Positions 1 to 7,684 of a stretch of DNA of 14,938 nucleotides are shown one piece after another; position 1 is the stretch's first letter, and every line of letters begins with the position of its first letter. A program made the position numbers and the translations under genes. The notes under the pieces are model-generated. The model was given only the letters and a program-made list of their open reading frames with translations. It ran no database searches and was not told where the DNA came from. Source of the DNA: Candidatus Nitrotoga sp. CP45 (lineage in GTDB: Bacteria; Bacteroidota; Bacteroidia; Flavobacteriales; Flavobacteriaceae); NCBI GenBank assembly GCA_943329165.2, contig CALQCV020000020.1, forward strand, positions 1 to 14,938. The letters run 5' to 3'.

Positions 1-1458
1 CATACCGGAATCGGAACGATGCCAATTACTCTATATGGAACCGAAGAACAAAAACAAAAGTATGTTCCTAAGTTAGCCTCAGGCGAATGGTTTGGAGCAT
101 ACTGTTTAACAGAACCTGGTGCAGGTTCGGATGCCAACTCAGGAAAAACAAAAGCTGTACTCTCTGCTGACGGAAAAACGTATAGCATAACCGGTGGAAA
201 AATGTGGATATCCAATGCAGGTTTTTGCTCTCTTTTCATCGTGTTTGCCCGAATCGAAGATGATAAAAACATAACTGGTTTTATTATTGAAAATGATCCA
301 AGCAACGGAATCACCATGAACGAAGAAGAGCATAAACTCGGAATTCGGGCTTCGTCTACGCGACAGGTTTTCTTTGCAGATACTAAAGTTCCAGTAGAAA
401 ATATGTTGGCAGGTCGTGGCGAAGGTTTTAAAATTGCAATGAATGCGCTAAATGTGGGTCGTATCAAATTGGCTGCCGCTTGTTTGGATGCGCAACGACG
501 TGTAACTTCCAATGCAGTAAATTATGCTAATGAACGAATTCAATTTAATGTACCTATTTCTAGTTTTGGAGCTGTCCGATATAAATTAGCCGAAATGGCA
601 ACTTCAGCATATGCCGGAGAAAGTGCAACTTACAGAGCTGCCAAAGACATTGAAACCCGTATTAAATTGCGAGAAGCCGAAGGAACTTCTCACCAAGAAT
701 CCGAATTGAAAGGGGTGGAAGAATTTGCTATTGAATGTTCTATTTTAAAAGTGGCTGTTTCTGAAGATGTACAAAATTGTGCCGACGAAGGAATTCAAAT
801 TTATGGTGGAATGGGATTCTCAGAAGATACGCCAATGGAAAGTGCTTGGCGTGATGCGCGTATCGCACGTATTTACGAAGGAACTAATGAAATCAACCGA
901 ATGTTATCAGTAGGTATGTTAATTAAAAAAGCTATGAAAGGTCACGTTGATTTGCTTGGACCGGCTTCAAAAGTGCAGGAAGAATTGATGGGCATTCCTT
1001 CATTTGACACTCCGGATTACACTGAATTATTCTCAGAAGAAAAAGAGTTAATCGGTAAATTGAAAAAAGCCTTCCTTATGGTTGCAGGTGGTGCCGTTCA
1101 AAAATACGGAGCAGATTTAGATTCACACCAACAATTATTAATGGCTGCAGCCGATATTTTAATTGAAATATACATGGCCGAAAGTACTATTCTTAGAACA
1201 GAAAAGCTTGCCAAAAAAGAAGGCGAAGCCAACGTTAAAGAGCAAATTGCGATGGCGAAATTATACTTATATAAAGCCGTTGACGTTGTTACCCAAAAAG
1301 GAAAAGAAAGCATTATCTCTTTTGCTGAAGGCGATGAACAACGCATGATGCTTATGGGATTACGCCGATTTACAAAATATACAAACATGCCTAATATTGT
1401 GGGATTGAGAGAAACAATCACAACAAAATTAGTAGCGCAAAATAGTTATTGTTTTTAG
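1..1458 (+). CDS. Acyl-CoA dehydrogenase, 5'-truncated by window edge
   Basis: FAD-dependent dehydrogenase of fatty-acid beta-oxidation, forming trans-2-enoyl-CoA from acyl-CoA in the cytoplasm. The frame is open from base 1 (HTGIGT before the first Met at 19), so the true start lies outside; that Met is internal. Visible are the family signature CLTEPGAGSDANS (DNA about 103-141), the second signature from QIYGGMGF to WRDAR, and the catalytic-base glutamate in IYEGTNEINR (GAA at 877-879). About 150 residues follow the catalytic domain. This long C-terminal extension is typical of the roughly 600-residue VLCAD/ACAD9-like enzymes of flavobacteria rather than the 380-residue short type, so about 115 N-terminal residues are probably missing. 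The neighbouring thiolase or hydratase genes would be expected upstream, outside the window. The family is clear; the chain-length specificity is not. Confidence 0.95.
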   Translation, partial: HTGIGTMPITLYGTEEQKQKYVPKLASGEWFGAYCLTEPGAGSDANSGKTKAVLSADGKTYSITGGKMWISNAGFCSLFIVFARIEDDKNITGFIIENDPSNGITMNEEEHKLGIRASSTRQVFFADTKVPVENMLAGRGEGFKIAMNALNVGRIKLAAACLDAQRRVTSNAVNYANERIQFNVPISSFGAVRYKLAEMATSAYAGESATYRAAKDIETRIKLREAEGTSHQESELKGVEEFAIECSILKVAVSEDVQNCADEGIQIYGGMGFSEDTPMESAWRDARIARIYEGTNEINRMLSVGMLIKKAMKGHVDLLGPASKVQEELMGIPSFDTPDYTELFSEEKELIGKLKKAFLMVAGGAVQKYGADLDSHQQLLMAAADILIEIYMAESTILRTEKLAKKEGEANVKEQIAMAKLYLYKAVDVVTQKGKESIISFAEGDEQRMMLMGLRRFTKYTNMPNIVGLRETITTKLVAQNSYCF

Positions 1459-1480
1459 TTTTAAGTTAAGTTAATTGTTG

Positions 1481-1513
1481 AAAAATCTCTTGCACAAACA
1501 AGAGATTTTTTTT
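1481..1513 (+). terminator. Rho-independent terminator after acyl-CoA dehydrogenase
   Basis: A perfect 12-bp stem (1481-1492 with 1499-1510, core ATCTCTTG/CAAGAGAT), a 6-nt CACAAA loop and a T-run reaching 1513. It lies 22 bp after the stop codon. The A-rich left arm also gives a T-run on the other strand, but no minus-strand gene ends here. Confidence 0.92.
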
Positions 1514-1556
1514 ATTTTAATTTCTAAATTTTAGTAATGTTTAAGTTTTTAATTAC

Positions 1557-1577
1557 CCTAATTCGTAATTTGTAATT
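1557..1577 (+). repeat. Heptad-period repeat nnTAATT x3
   Basis: Three consecutive 7-mers, CCTAATT, CGTAATT and TGTAATT, lie just upstream of the serine ammonia-lyase promoter box. The unit CGTAATT recurs exactly, in tandem, at 13461-13474. Confidence 0.6.
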
Positions 1578-1580
1578 GGC

Positions 1581-1588
1581 TATATTTG
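1581..1588 (+). promoter_or_regulatory. Putative Bacteroidota -7 box for serine ammonia-lyase
   Basis: TATATTTG matches the TAnnTTTG consensus and ends 22 bp before the ATG, giving a very short leader. No good TTTG -33 element is seen at the expected 17-23 bp spacing; the nearest TTTG (1569-1572) is too close. Confidence 0.5.
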
Positions 1589-1610
1589 TGTCACTAAATC
1601 GATATAGTTT

Positions 1611-3038
1611 ATGGAAGAATGTATTTCCGTATTTGATATGCTCAAAATTGGTGTTGGACCATCAAGTTCTCATACACTTGGACCTTGGCGTGCAGCCGAG
1701 CGATTTTTATCCGAATTGCAAACAGAAAACATACTTGATAAAGTAACTCGTGTCAAAATTGATTTGTATGGCTCGCTTTCGTTAACTGGGAAAGGACATG
1801 CTACCGATTTGGCAATTATATTAGGTCTGTCAGGTCAAGACCCAGAATACATTCCTGTAAAAGACATTGACAGAATTATCAAAAATATCGAGAATAAAAA
1901 TGAAATCAATTTAGCTGAGGAGATAATTATCCCTTTCTATTTTCTGCAAGACATTGTTTTCAATAAAAACTTCCTCCCTTTTCATGCCAATGGATTGACT
2001 TTTACTGCCTTTTTAGAAGATAATATTGAATATGTTTCCACCTTCTACTCTATCGGTGGTGGATTTGTAGTGAAAGAAGAACGTATAAATGCTAAAAAGA
2101 AATTAGCAATAAAATCTACATTTCCGTTTCCGATCCAGAATGCGTACGAATTGCTAGAATATACCATCACTCAAAACAAATCGATTTCTGAAATCGTATA
2201 CGAGAATGAAAAATCAATGCGTAGTGAAGAAAATATTCATCACGAATTAATGCGTATTTGGAACACTATGTTGGAATGTATGTACATTGGTTGTCACTCT
2301 GAAGGTATTTTACCCGGAGGTTTAAATGTACGTCGACGTGCTTTTGATATGCATCAAGGTTTGATTGGTTTGGCCAACTATACTTCTCCACAAGAATGGT
2401 TAGAATCCATTCGAAAAACCGAAGTTAAATTTCGTCAAATACTTAAATGGGTTTCTTGTTTTGCTTTAGCTGTGAATGAAGTAAATGCTGCTTTAGGAAG
2501 AGTAGTAACGGCTCCAACCAACGGAAGTGCCGGAGTAATTCCAGCTGTTTTGATGTATTATTTAGTGATAGAAAATCATCAAGCTGGAGAAAAAGAAATC
2601 AAACAATTCCTAATGGTTGCTGGTGAAATAGGAAGCATCTTTAAAAAAGGATCCACCATTTCAGCTGCAATGGGCGGTTGTCAAGCTGAAATAGGCGTTT
2701 CATCAGCCATGGCTGCAGCGGCTTTGTGTGAAGTGATGGGAGGAACTCCAGATCAAGTATTGATGGCTGCTGAAATTGCCATGGAACACCATCTTGGATT
2801 GACCTGTGACCCAATTGGTGGTTTGGTTCAAATTCCGTGTATCGAACGCAATACCATGGGTGCTATCAAAGCCATAAATGCCGCAGAACTCGCTATGGAA
2901 ACCGATGCTAAAAATGCTAAAGTACCTTTAGACAAAGTCATTGAAACCATGTGGAAGACTGCTAAAGATATGAATTCTAAATACAAAGAAACTTCAGAAG
3001 GAGGTTTAGCTGTAGCTGTAAATATGGCGGATTGTTAG
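1611..3038 (+). CDS. sdaA: L-serine ammonia-lyase (serine dehydratase), single-chain iron-sulfur type
   Basis: Deaminates L-serine to pyruvate and ammonia in the cytoplasm, using an oxygen-sensitive [4Fe-4S] cluster rather than PLP. Its 475 residues hold the beta domain first ([14 protein letters not shown] at 16-29) and then the alpha catalytic domain ([10 protein letters not shown] near 228, [12 protein letters not shown] near 301, [10 protein letters not shown] near 351, [12 protein letters not shown] at 399-410). Cluster ligands are inferred to be C357, C399 and C410. Their spacings of 42 and 11 equal those I recall for the Legionella enzyme (C343, C385, C396). The last residue is a cysteine (C475), matching the tail-in-mouth fourth ligand known from that enzyme. 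The ATG follows a TATATTTG box. The stop codon overlaps the convergent ABC permease gene by 4 bp. The one-polypeptide form contrasts with the split alpha and beta subunits of Bacillus. Confidence 0.96.
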   Translation: MEECISVFDMLKIGVGPSSSHTLGPWRAAERFLSELQTENILDKVTRVKIDLYGSLSLTGKGHATDLAIILGLSGQDPEYIPVKDIDRIIKNIENKNEINLAEEIIIPFYFLQDIVFNKNFLPFHANGLTFTAFLEDNIEYVSTFYSIGGGFVVKEERINAKKKLAIKSTFPFPIQNAYELLEYTITQNKSISEIVYENEKSMRSEENIHHELMRIWNTMLECMYIGCHSEGILPGGLNVRRRAFDMHQGLIGLANYTSPQEWLESIRKTEVKFRQILKWVSCFALAVNEVNAALGRVVTAPTNGSAGVIPAVLMYYLVIENHQAGEKEIKQFLMVAGEIGSIFKKGSTISAAMGGCQAEIGVSSAMAAAALCEVMGGTPDQVLMAAEIAMEHHLGLTCDPIGGLVQIPCIERNTMGAIKAINAAELAMETDAKNAKVPLDKVIETMWKTAKDMNSKYKETSEGGLAVAVNMADC

Positions 3039-4339
3039 TATCTAAGCCACTTTATTAATTCTCTCCAGGTTGGTTTTTTACCATACATTAGTATTCCAAC
3101 ACGATAAATTTTCGCCGCAAACCAAACGACTCCAAAGAAAGTACTGAATAGAATTAGCATCGATAAGATAATCTGCCATGTTGGAACTCCAAACGGAATT
3201 CGCATCATCATGACTATTGGAGACGTTAACGGAATCATAGAGAATACCGTTGCTACTGTCCCGTGTGGATCATTCATAACAGTAAAGAATCCAATATAAA
3301 CTCCCAATATCAAAGGCATAATTATTGGCAATAGGAATTGTTGTGAATCTGTTTCATTATCAACAGCGGCTCCAATTGAGGCATAAAACGAACTGTATAA
3401 AAAGTAACCGCCTGTAAAATAAATGATAAAAGAAATCAGGATAGTTGCAATTGGTAAATTCCACAATTCCCTAATATACATTCCAATATTACTACCAGCA
3501 GCTTGTTGTGCAGTTTCCATTGCCTGAGCTTGTGCTCCGGAAGTAGCTCCCATATGAACTCCGAACATACTTGAAACAATAAACATAGCAGACATGCCTA
3601 ATATTGCCCAAATTATAAACTGTAAAATTCCAGCTAAAGAGGTTCCGATAATTTTTCCCATCATCAATTGGAAGGGTTTTACAGATGAAATAATAACTTC
3701 AATAATTCGGGATGTCTTTTCTTCTATGACGCTTCGCATCACCATGTTTCCATACAAAATGATAAACATCATAATAAGATATCCAAAGGCGCCACCAATA
3801 ATGATTTTGATTTCGTTTAGACCTTTCAGCGCTTCTTCTCCGGATGCTTTTTCTAAATTTATAGAAACGACTGCTTTGGCATTTTTTATCGCTAAGGTAT
3901 CCAATCCGGCTTTTTGGAAATTTTCTGCCGTAATTTTTTTGGCAATTACATCTTCTAAATCGTCAGTAAAAGAAACACTAGGACTATCGTTAGAAACATA
4001 TTGAATTCCTTTTTGCAGCTGGGCATTGTCTTCAGCTTTCGGAATGATTAAAAGTCCTTCGTAGCTATCACGTACAATGCTGTCTTTGAGTATTTTTAAA
4101 TCGACTTTGGATAAATCAACGTATTTATATTCCTCATCATTTTTGAATTCGTTTACAAATCTTCCTGTTTCATCATGAATGGCTATGGTTTTTAATTCCG
4201 CTTTCATATTGCTTAAATACCCCACAAAAACACCAATTCCGACAAACAATAACGGACTTAAAAAAGTCATTACAATGAACGATTTATTACGCACTTTGGC
4301 AATAAATTCTCTTTTTATGATAAGTACTAATTTGCTCAT
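3035..4339 (-). CDS. ABC-2 type transporter permease (NatB-like)
   Basis: Inner-membrane permease of an ABC exporter, 434 residues. One N-terminal membrane segment (about 21-43) is followed by a hydrophilic, probably extracytoplasmic domain (about 44-177). A cluster of about six C-terminal membrane segments comes next (roughly 178-199, 229-256, 296-318, 336-354, 363-382, 390-411). The loop EEKTSRIIEVIISSVKPFQ (206-224) is the typical cytoplasmic coupling region of ABC-2/NatB proteins. A Gln/Ala-rich loop (about 268-282) breaks the membrane part. The ATPase gene lies 78 bp upstream on the same strand, so the two form one exporter. The NatAB family includes sodium efflux pumps, but the substrate cannot be read from sequence. 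Its TAA stop overlaps the stop of the convergent serine ammonia-lyase gene, and no terminator hairpin separates them. Confidence 0.92.
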   Translation of the reverse strand: MSKLVLIIKREFIAKVRNKSFIVMTFLSPLLFVGIGVFVGYLSNMKAELKTIAIHDETGRFVNEFKNDEEYKYVDLSKVDLKILKDSIVRDSYEGLLIIPKAEDNAQLQKGIQYVSNDSPSVSFTDDLEDVIAKKITAENFQKAGLDTLAIKNAKAVVSINLEKASGEEALKGLNEIKIIIGGAFGYLIMMFIILYGNMVMRSVIEEKTSRIIEVIISSVKPFQLMMGKIIGTSLAGILQFIIWAILGMSAMFIVSSMFGVHMGATSGAQAQAMETAQQAAGSNIGMYIRELWNLPIATILISFIIYFTGGYFLYSSFYASIGAAVDNETDSQQFLLPIIMPLILGVYIGFFTVMNDPHGTVATVFSMIPLTSPIVMMMRIPFGVPTWQIILSMLILFSTFFGVVWFAAKIYRVGILMYGKKPTWRELIKWLRY

Positions 4340-4353
4340 TTTTTTTATTTATG

Positions 4354-4414
4354 ATTAAGGATTTGGGAATTAGGAATTAAAAATCCTTAATCGCAAAATC
4401 CTAATTCCTTAATT
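4354..4414. repeat. Inverted heptad-period repeat between the ABC genes
   Basis: The 78-bp gap is filled by two opposed A/T-rich arrays. The left one reads in 7-mers: ATTAAGG, ATTTGGG, AATTAGG, AATTAAA (4354-4381). The right arm has the complementary orientation (AATCCTTAAT at 4382-4391, TCCTAATTCC at 4399-4408). Pairings 4354-4363 with 4382-4391 and 4366-4375 with 4399-4408 are perfect but cross each other, so they are alternative hairpins or a pseudoknot in RNA. Confidence 0.75.
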
Positions 4415-4417
4415 CTC

Positions 4418-5338
4418 TTATTTAGTTACTGTTTGGATAAAAATATCATTCATGCTTGGAATTTTTTCCACAAAATGAGTTACTTGGCCTCTTTTAACTA
4501 AAGTATTCAATAAATCATTTGGCGAAGTATTTCCTAGATTAATTTCTAATTTTAATTCGTCATTTAACGATTTAAAATCGGTTTGAGATAAAGTGAATTT
4601 TTGTGATAAATCATACATCAAACCTTCGATGTTATCACTCAAAATTCCGACTTCATAGCTATTGGTTCTAAACTGTTTTTTCACATCGGAAAGTTTTCCT
4701 TCAATCAGTTTATTCGATTTGTGAATTAAAGCAATATAATCACACATTTCTTCTACACTTTCCATTCGATGCGTAGAAAAGATTACAGATGTTCCCTGCT
4801 TGTTCAACTCGATAATTTCGTCTTTAATCAAATTGGCATTTACGGGATCAAAACCAGAAAACGGTTCGTCAAGAATAAGCAACTTTGGCTTATGCAAAAC
4901 CGTCACCACAAACTGGATTTTTTGCGCCATTCCTTTAGAAAGCTCCTGAATTTTCTTGTTCCACCAACCCTGAATTTCCAAACGTTCAAACCAATATTCC
5001 AATTGTTGTTTGGCTTCCTGCTTTGACAATCCTTTCAACTGCGCCAAATACAAACACTGCTCGCCTACTTTCATGGTTTTATACAAACCCCTTTCTTCAG
5101 GCATATAACCAATTACGGCAACGTGCTCAAGTTTTAGTTTTTCGCCATCGAGCAGTATTTCACCGCTATCGGGCAACGTAATTTGATTGATAATTCGGAT
5201 TAGGGAAGTTTTTCCGGCACCATTTGGACCAAGAAGTCCGTATATACTGCCTTTGGGAACGGTTAAAGAAACTTCATTTAGCGCGGTATAATCACCATAT
5301 TGCTTAACTACTTTGTTAACTTCAAGTATATTGCTCAT
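4418..5338 (-). CDS. ABC transporter ATP-binding protein (NatA-like)
   Basis: Cytoplasmic ATPase subunit that powers the adjacent permease, 306 residues. It has Walker A GPNGAGKT (38-45), a degenerate Q-loop YMPEERGLY (78-86) as in NatA-type proteins, the signature LSKGM (133-137), Walker B LLILDEP (153-159), D-loop SGFD and the switch histidine STH (H190). After about residue 215 comes a roughly 90-residue C-terminal extension (DUF4162-like region) found in this exporter subgroup. It is the first gene of a two-gene unit with the permease 78 bp downstream. The ATG at 5338 is preceded by an A/T-rich leader. I found no convincing TAnnTTTG box nearby. The fold is certain; the substrate is unknown. 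Confidence 0.94.
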   Translation of the reverse strand: MSNILEVNKVVKQYGDYTALNEVSLTVPKGSIYGLLGPNGAGKTSLIRIINQITLPDSGEILLDGEKLKLEHVAVIGYMPEERGLYKTMKVGEQCLYLAQLKGLSKQEAKQQLEYWFERLEIQGWWNKKIQELSKGMAQKIQFVVTVLHKPKLLILDEPFSGFDPVNANLIKDEIIELNKQGTSVIFSTHRMESVEEMCDYIALIHKSNKLIEGKLSDVKKQFRTNSYEVGILSDNIEGLMYDLSQKFTLSQTDFKSLNDELKLEINLGNTSPNDLLNTLVKRGQVTHFVEKIPSMNDIFIQTVTK

Positions 5339-5385
5339 AGTTTTAAATAAGTTTCAAAAAATTAAAAATTAAAAAAAATACAATT

Positions 5386-5453
5386 CCAAAAACTCAAAAT
5401 TCAAAAGGAACTTAAAAAACAAAATTTGGAAATTGAATTTTGAACTTTGAATA
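5386..5453. repeat. Inverted heptad-period repeat upstream of ABC ATPase gene
   Basis: The left array 5386-5406 reads CCAAAAA, CTCAAAA, TTCAAAA. The right array 5426-5453 reads TTGGAAA, TTGAATT, TTGAACT, TTGAATA. The two face each other, and TCAAAATTCAA (5394-5404) is perfectly complementary to 5433-5443. The 300-bp gap 5339-5638 holds only this repeat plus the dnaJ terminator region; no gene is visible. Confidence 0.75.
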
Positions 5454-5537
5454 TTATTTGGGATTTGTCTTTTCGAATTTGCTTTTTAAATTTCGGTAAA
5501 AGTACTCAATAAGTAACAAAACGAATGGATTTGTTAT

Positions 5538-5571
5538 AAAAAACCCACCCTGATTTTTACAAAAGGATGGG
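5538..5571 (-). terminator. Terminator downstream of dnaJ
   Basis: On the minus strand CCCATCCT (5571-5564) pairs with AGGGTGGG (5551-5544) with one mismatch and is followed by T6 (5543-5538). It lies about 65 bp past the dnaJ stop. Confidence 0.8.
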
Positions 5572-5583
5572 AAAAATTGCTAT

Positions 5584-5614
5584 GAAAAAGAAGTTACCTG
5601 TTTCCAAGTAACTT
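5584..5614 (-). terminator. Second weak hairpin after dnaJ
   Basis: AAGTTAC/GTAACTT, 7-bp stem (5614-5608 with 5597-5591), 10-nt loop, followed on the minus strand by CTTTTTC. It sits 25 bp past the dnaJ stop and may act in tandem with the stronger terminator further on. Confidence 0.45.
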
Positions 5615-5638
5615 TCAAATGTAAAAATATTTTTGTAA

Positions 5639-6748
5639 CTAAGAAAACATATCCTTTACTTTTTCAAAAAAAGATTTATCACCTTTTTCAGGTTGTGGAA
5701 TAAAGTTTTCATCAGTCAACGATTTTTCGAAAAAAAGACGTTGCTCTTTGCTTAGAGTTTTTGGCGTCCATACGTTAATATGAACCAATAAATCTCCGTT
5801 ACCATAACTATTTAGACTCGGAATTCCTTTGCCTTTTAATCTCAAAATTTTTCCGGATTGTATACCGTCTTCTAATTTAATTCTTACTTTACCATTAACA
5901 GCATCTATGTCTTTGGAAACTCCGAGTGCTGCTTCGGCAATGCTGATGTATAAATCATAGTGAAGATTTTCGCCTTCACGCTTTAAAAATTCATGTTCTA
6001 ATTCTTCTATGGCAACGATTAAATCTCCTGGAACTCCATTTCCCGGAGCATCATTTCCTTTGCCGGAAACCTTTAATTGCATTCCATCAACGACTCCAGC
6101 CGGTATTTTAATTGAAACAGTTTCGTCTTCCAATATCATTCCAAACGCATCGGCATTGTTGGGTTTACTTTCGATAGTTTGTCCTGAACCTCCACAAACA
6201 TGACAGGTTGTAGCTGATTGCATTCTGCCCAAAATGGTATTGGTAACTCTCAATACTTGCCCTTGTCCGTTACAAGTAGAACAGGTTTTGTATTTTACGT
6301 CAGCTGCCTGAACTTTACGTTTTACTTTTACTTTTTTCTCAACGCCATTGGCAATTTCTTCTAAAGTCAATTTTACTTTGATACGGAGATTGCTTCCTTT
6401 CACTCTACGTTGTCCTCCTGAATTTCCACCAAATCCGCCAAATCCACCACCAAAAATATCACCAAACTGACTGAAAATATCATCCATATTCATGTGATGT
6501 CCGCCGCCATATCCACCAGCACCATCAAAAGCAGCATGACCATGTTGATCGTATTTTGCTTTTTTATCGGCATCACTTAATACCTCATAAGCTTCGGCAG
6601 CTGTTTTGAAGTTTTCTTCGGCTTCTTTGTTTCCTGGATTTTTGTCAGGATGGAATTCAATCGCTTTCTTACGGTATGCTTTTTTTATTTCTTCAGCAGA
6701 AGCGTTTTTTGACACGCCTAATATTTCGTAAAAATCTTTTTTGCTCAT
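5639..6748 (-). CDS. dnaJ: Chaperone DnaJ (Hsp40), with a reduced zinc-binding domain
   Basis: Co-chaperone that delivers substrates to DnaK and stimulates its ATPase; cytoplasmic, 369 residues. The order is J domain (about 4-68, HPD at 33-35), a G/F-rich linker (about 75-112), the zinc region and the C-terminal substrate-binding domains. Only two CxxCxGxG motifs are present: CSTCNGQG (156-163) and CHVCGGSG (182-189). The canonical protein has four. Motif 1 is absent before KTCSTC, and the motif 4 position reads PNNADAFG. By alignment to E. coli DnaJ, one zinc centre (motifs 1 and 4) is lost and the other (motifs 2 and 3) is kept. I believe this is a flavobacterial lineage trait and not damage, because the frame is intact and the flanks align. 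It lies 52 bp downstream of grpE in the same unit. Confidence 0.96.
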   Translation of the reverse strand: MSKKDFYEILGVSKNASAEEIKKAYRKKAIEFHPDKNPGNKEAEENFKTAAEAYEVLSDADKKAKYDQHGHAAFDGAGGYGGGHHMNMDDIFSQFGDIFGGGFGGFGGNSGGQRRVKGSNLRIKVKLTLEEIANGVEKKVKVKRKVQAADVKYKTCSTCNGQGQVLRVTNTILGRMQSATTCHVCGGSGQTIESKPNNADAFGMILEDETVSIKIPAGVVDGMQLKVSGKGNDAPGNGVPGDLIVAIEELEHEFLKREGENLHYDLYISIAEAALGVSKDIDAVNGKVRIKLEDGIQSGKILRLKGKGIPSLNSYGNGDLLVHINVWTPKTLSKEQRLFFEKSLTDENFIPQPEKGDKSFFEKVKDMFS

Positions 6749-6800
6749 AATATTTTTTTATAAAATTTAAACGCAATAAATCACGTTTCAATTCAGAAAA

Positions 6801-7340
6801 TTAATTTCCGATCACAACCTTTGGAAAACGAATTATTTTGTCGCCTAATTTATATCCTTTTTCAATCACATCAACGATTTTACCTTTCAAATCAGCTGTT
6901 GGTGCCGGAATCTGAGTAATCGCTTCTGCATAATCGGCATTAAAAGCATCGCCAGCTCGGACTTCAACTTGCTCTAATCCTTTAGAAACAAGTGTGCTTT
7001 TTAATTTCTCGTGAATCAATTCGACACCTCGTAGTAAAACTTCATCTTCCGATTTTGCAATTTCTGTCATTGCTCTGTCAAAATCATCCAATATTGGCAA
7101 CAAGGCTTGTAATACGTCCTGATTCGCCGTTTTAAACAAATCTATTCTTTCTTTAGCGGTTCTTCTTTTGAAGTTTTCAAATTCAGCAAAAAGACGTAGA
7201 AATTTATCTTTTTCATTGGCTAAATCTTCCTGAAGCTTTTCCTCAAGAGTCAATTCGGTTGCGGATTCAATTTCATTTACATTATTATCTGATGTGATTT
7301 CATCAATAATTGTTTCTTTTTCTGTATTTTCAGTATCCAT
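6801..7340 (-). CDS. grpE: Nucleotide exchange factor GrpE
   Basis: Releases ADP from DnaK and so resets the Hsp70 cycle with DnaJ, encoded just downstream. From the ATG at 7340 the protein has 179 residues. It has an acidic, Asn/Thr-rich N-terminus, a long dimerisation helix (LEEKLQEDLANEKDKF onward, then FAEFENFKRRTAKE), a four-helix-bundle part (LLPILDDFDRAM) and the C-terminal beta domain ending GYKLGDKIIRFPKVVIGN, which contacts DnaK. The frame stays open upstream to a TTG at 7397 and a GTG at 7370. I chose the ATG because the extra residues are low-complexity Lys/Asn and the alternative codons are weak starts. However, the GTG start (giving MKNIFKNKNSM) cannot be excluded. No dnaK gene is in the window. 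Confidence 0.93.
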   Translation of the reverse strand: MDTENTEKETIIDEITSDNNVNEIESATELTLEEKLQEDLANEKDKFLRLFAEFENFKRRTAKERIDLFKTANQDVLQALLPILDDFDRAMTEIAKSEDEVLLRGVELIHEKLKSTLVSKGLEQVEVRAGDAFNADYAEAITQIPAPTADLKGKIVDVIEKGYKLGDKIIRFPKVVIGN

Positions 7341-7435
7341 CGAGTTTTTATTTTTAAAAATATTTTTCACATTAATTTTTTTTTCGCAACACTCCAAACT
7401 ATTCAGCTCCGCCTCGAGTGACCATGCTCGTTTTG

Positions 7436-7468
7436 CAAAAGTACTGCCAATTCTTCAAGAATGTCAAA
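7436..7468 (-). promoter_or_regulatory. Promoter of the grpE-dnaJ unit
   Basis: On the minus strand a TTTG -33 element (7468-7465) is separated by exactly 21 bp from TACTTTTG (7443-7436), a full match to TAnnTTTG. The start point should be near 7431, giving a leader of roughly 90 nt to the ATG at 7340. No CIRCE-type inverted repeat is seen, so control by HrcA is not supported. Confidence 0.7.
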
Positions 7469-7650
7469 TTGTCATTCAATTTTGTTCGAAAAAAATTATT
7501 TTAAGTCGAAAATAAATACAAAAATTTAATAAAATTTTAAGACTATTAAGATTTGGTTTGGGTTAAATTTGTATTTCGAAAATAAATTAACATTCAATTT
7601 AAGTTTGCATATCGCTGTAAAAAATTATTAATTCAAGAATCTTTATAGTA

Positions 7651-7684
7651 AAAAAAAGTGCCGTTATTAAACAGCACTTTTTTT
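7651..7684 (-). terminator. Terminator of the TIGR01777-family gene
   Basis: Hairpin with AAAAAAAGTGC and GCACTTTTTTT arms, an inner GTT/AAC pairing after one mismatch, and A/T runs on both sides, so it could work in either direction. It touches the stop codon of the minus-strand gene ending at 7683. The rest of 7398-7682 holds only the grpE promoter and A/T-rich sequence. Confidence 0.8.

Noticed and set aside
1098..1421. 107-codon antisense frame
   Set aside because: Shadow of the acyl-CoA dehydrogenase gene; no homology signal visible.
3594..4004. 136-codon open frame on the plus strand
   Set aside because: It lies wholly antisense to the well-supported ABC permease, and its translation has no recognisable domain.
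7341..7397. N-terminal extension of GrpE from a TTG codon
   Set aside because: TTG is a weak start and the extra residues are low-complexity. The ATG at 7340 gives a normal GrpE. A GTG start at 7370 remains possible.
7399..7425. Eight-codon leader peptide (MVTRGGAE) before grpE
   Set aside because: It would start only about 6 nt after the predicted transcript start and has no regulatory feature such as repeated codons, so chance is the better explanation.
7398..7470. CIRCE or other heat-shock operator before grpE
   Set aside because: No TTAGCACTC-N9-GAGTGCTAA-like inverted repeat is present.
7564..7684. Possible small RNA: TAAATTTG box followed by the hairpin at 7651-7684
   Set aside because: There is no -33 element, and the hairpin is already explained as the terminator of the minus-strand gene.
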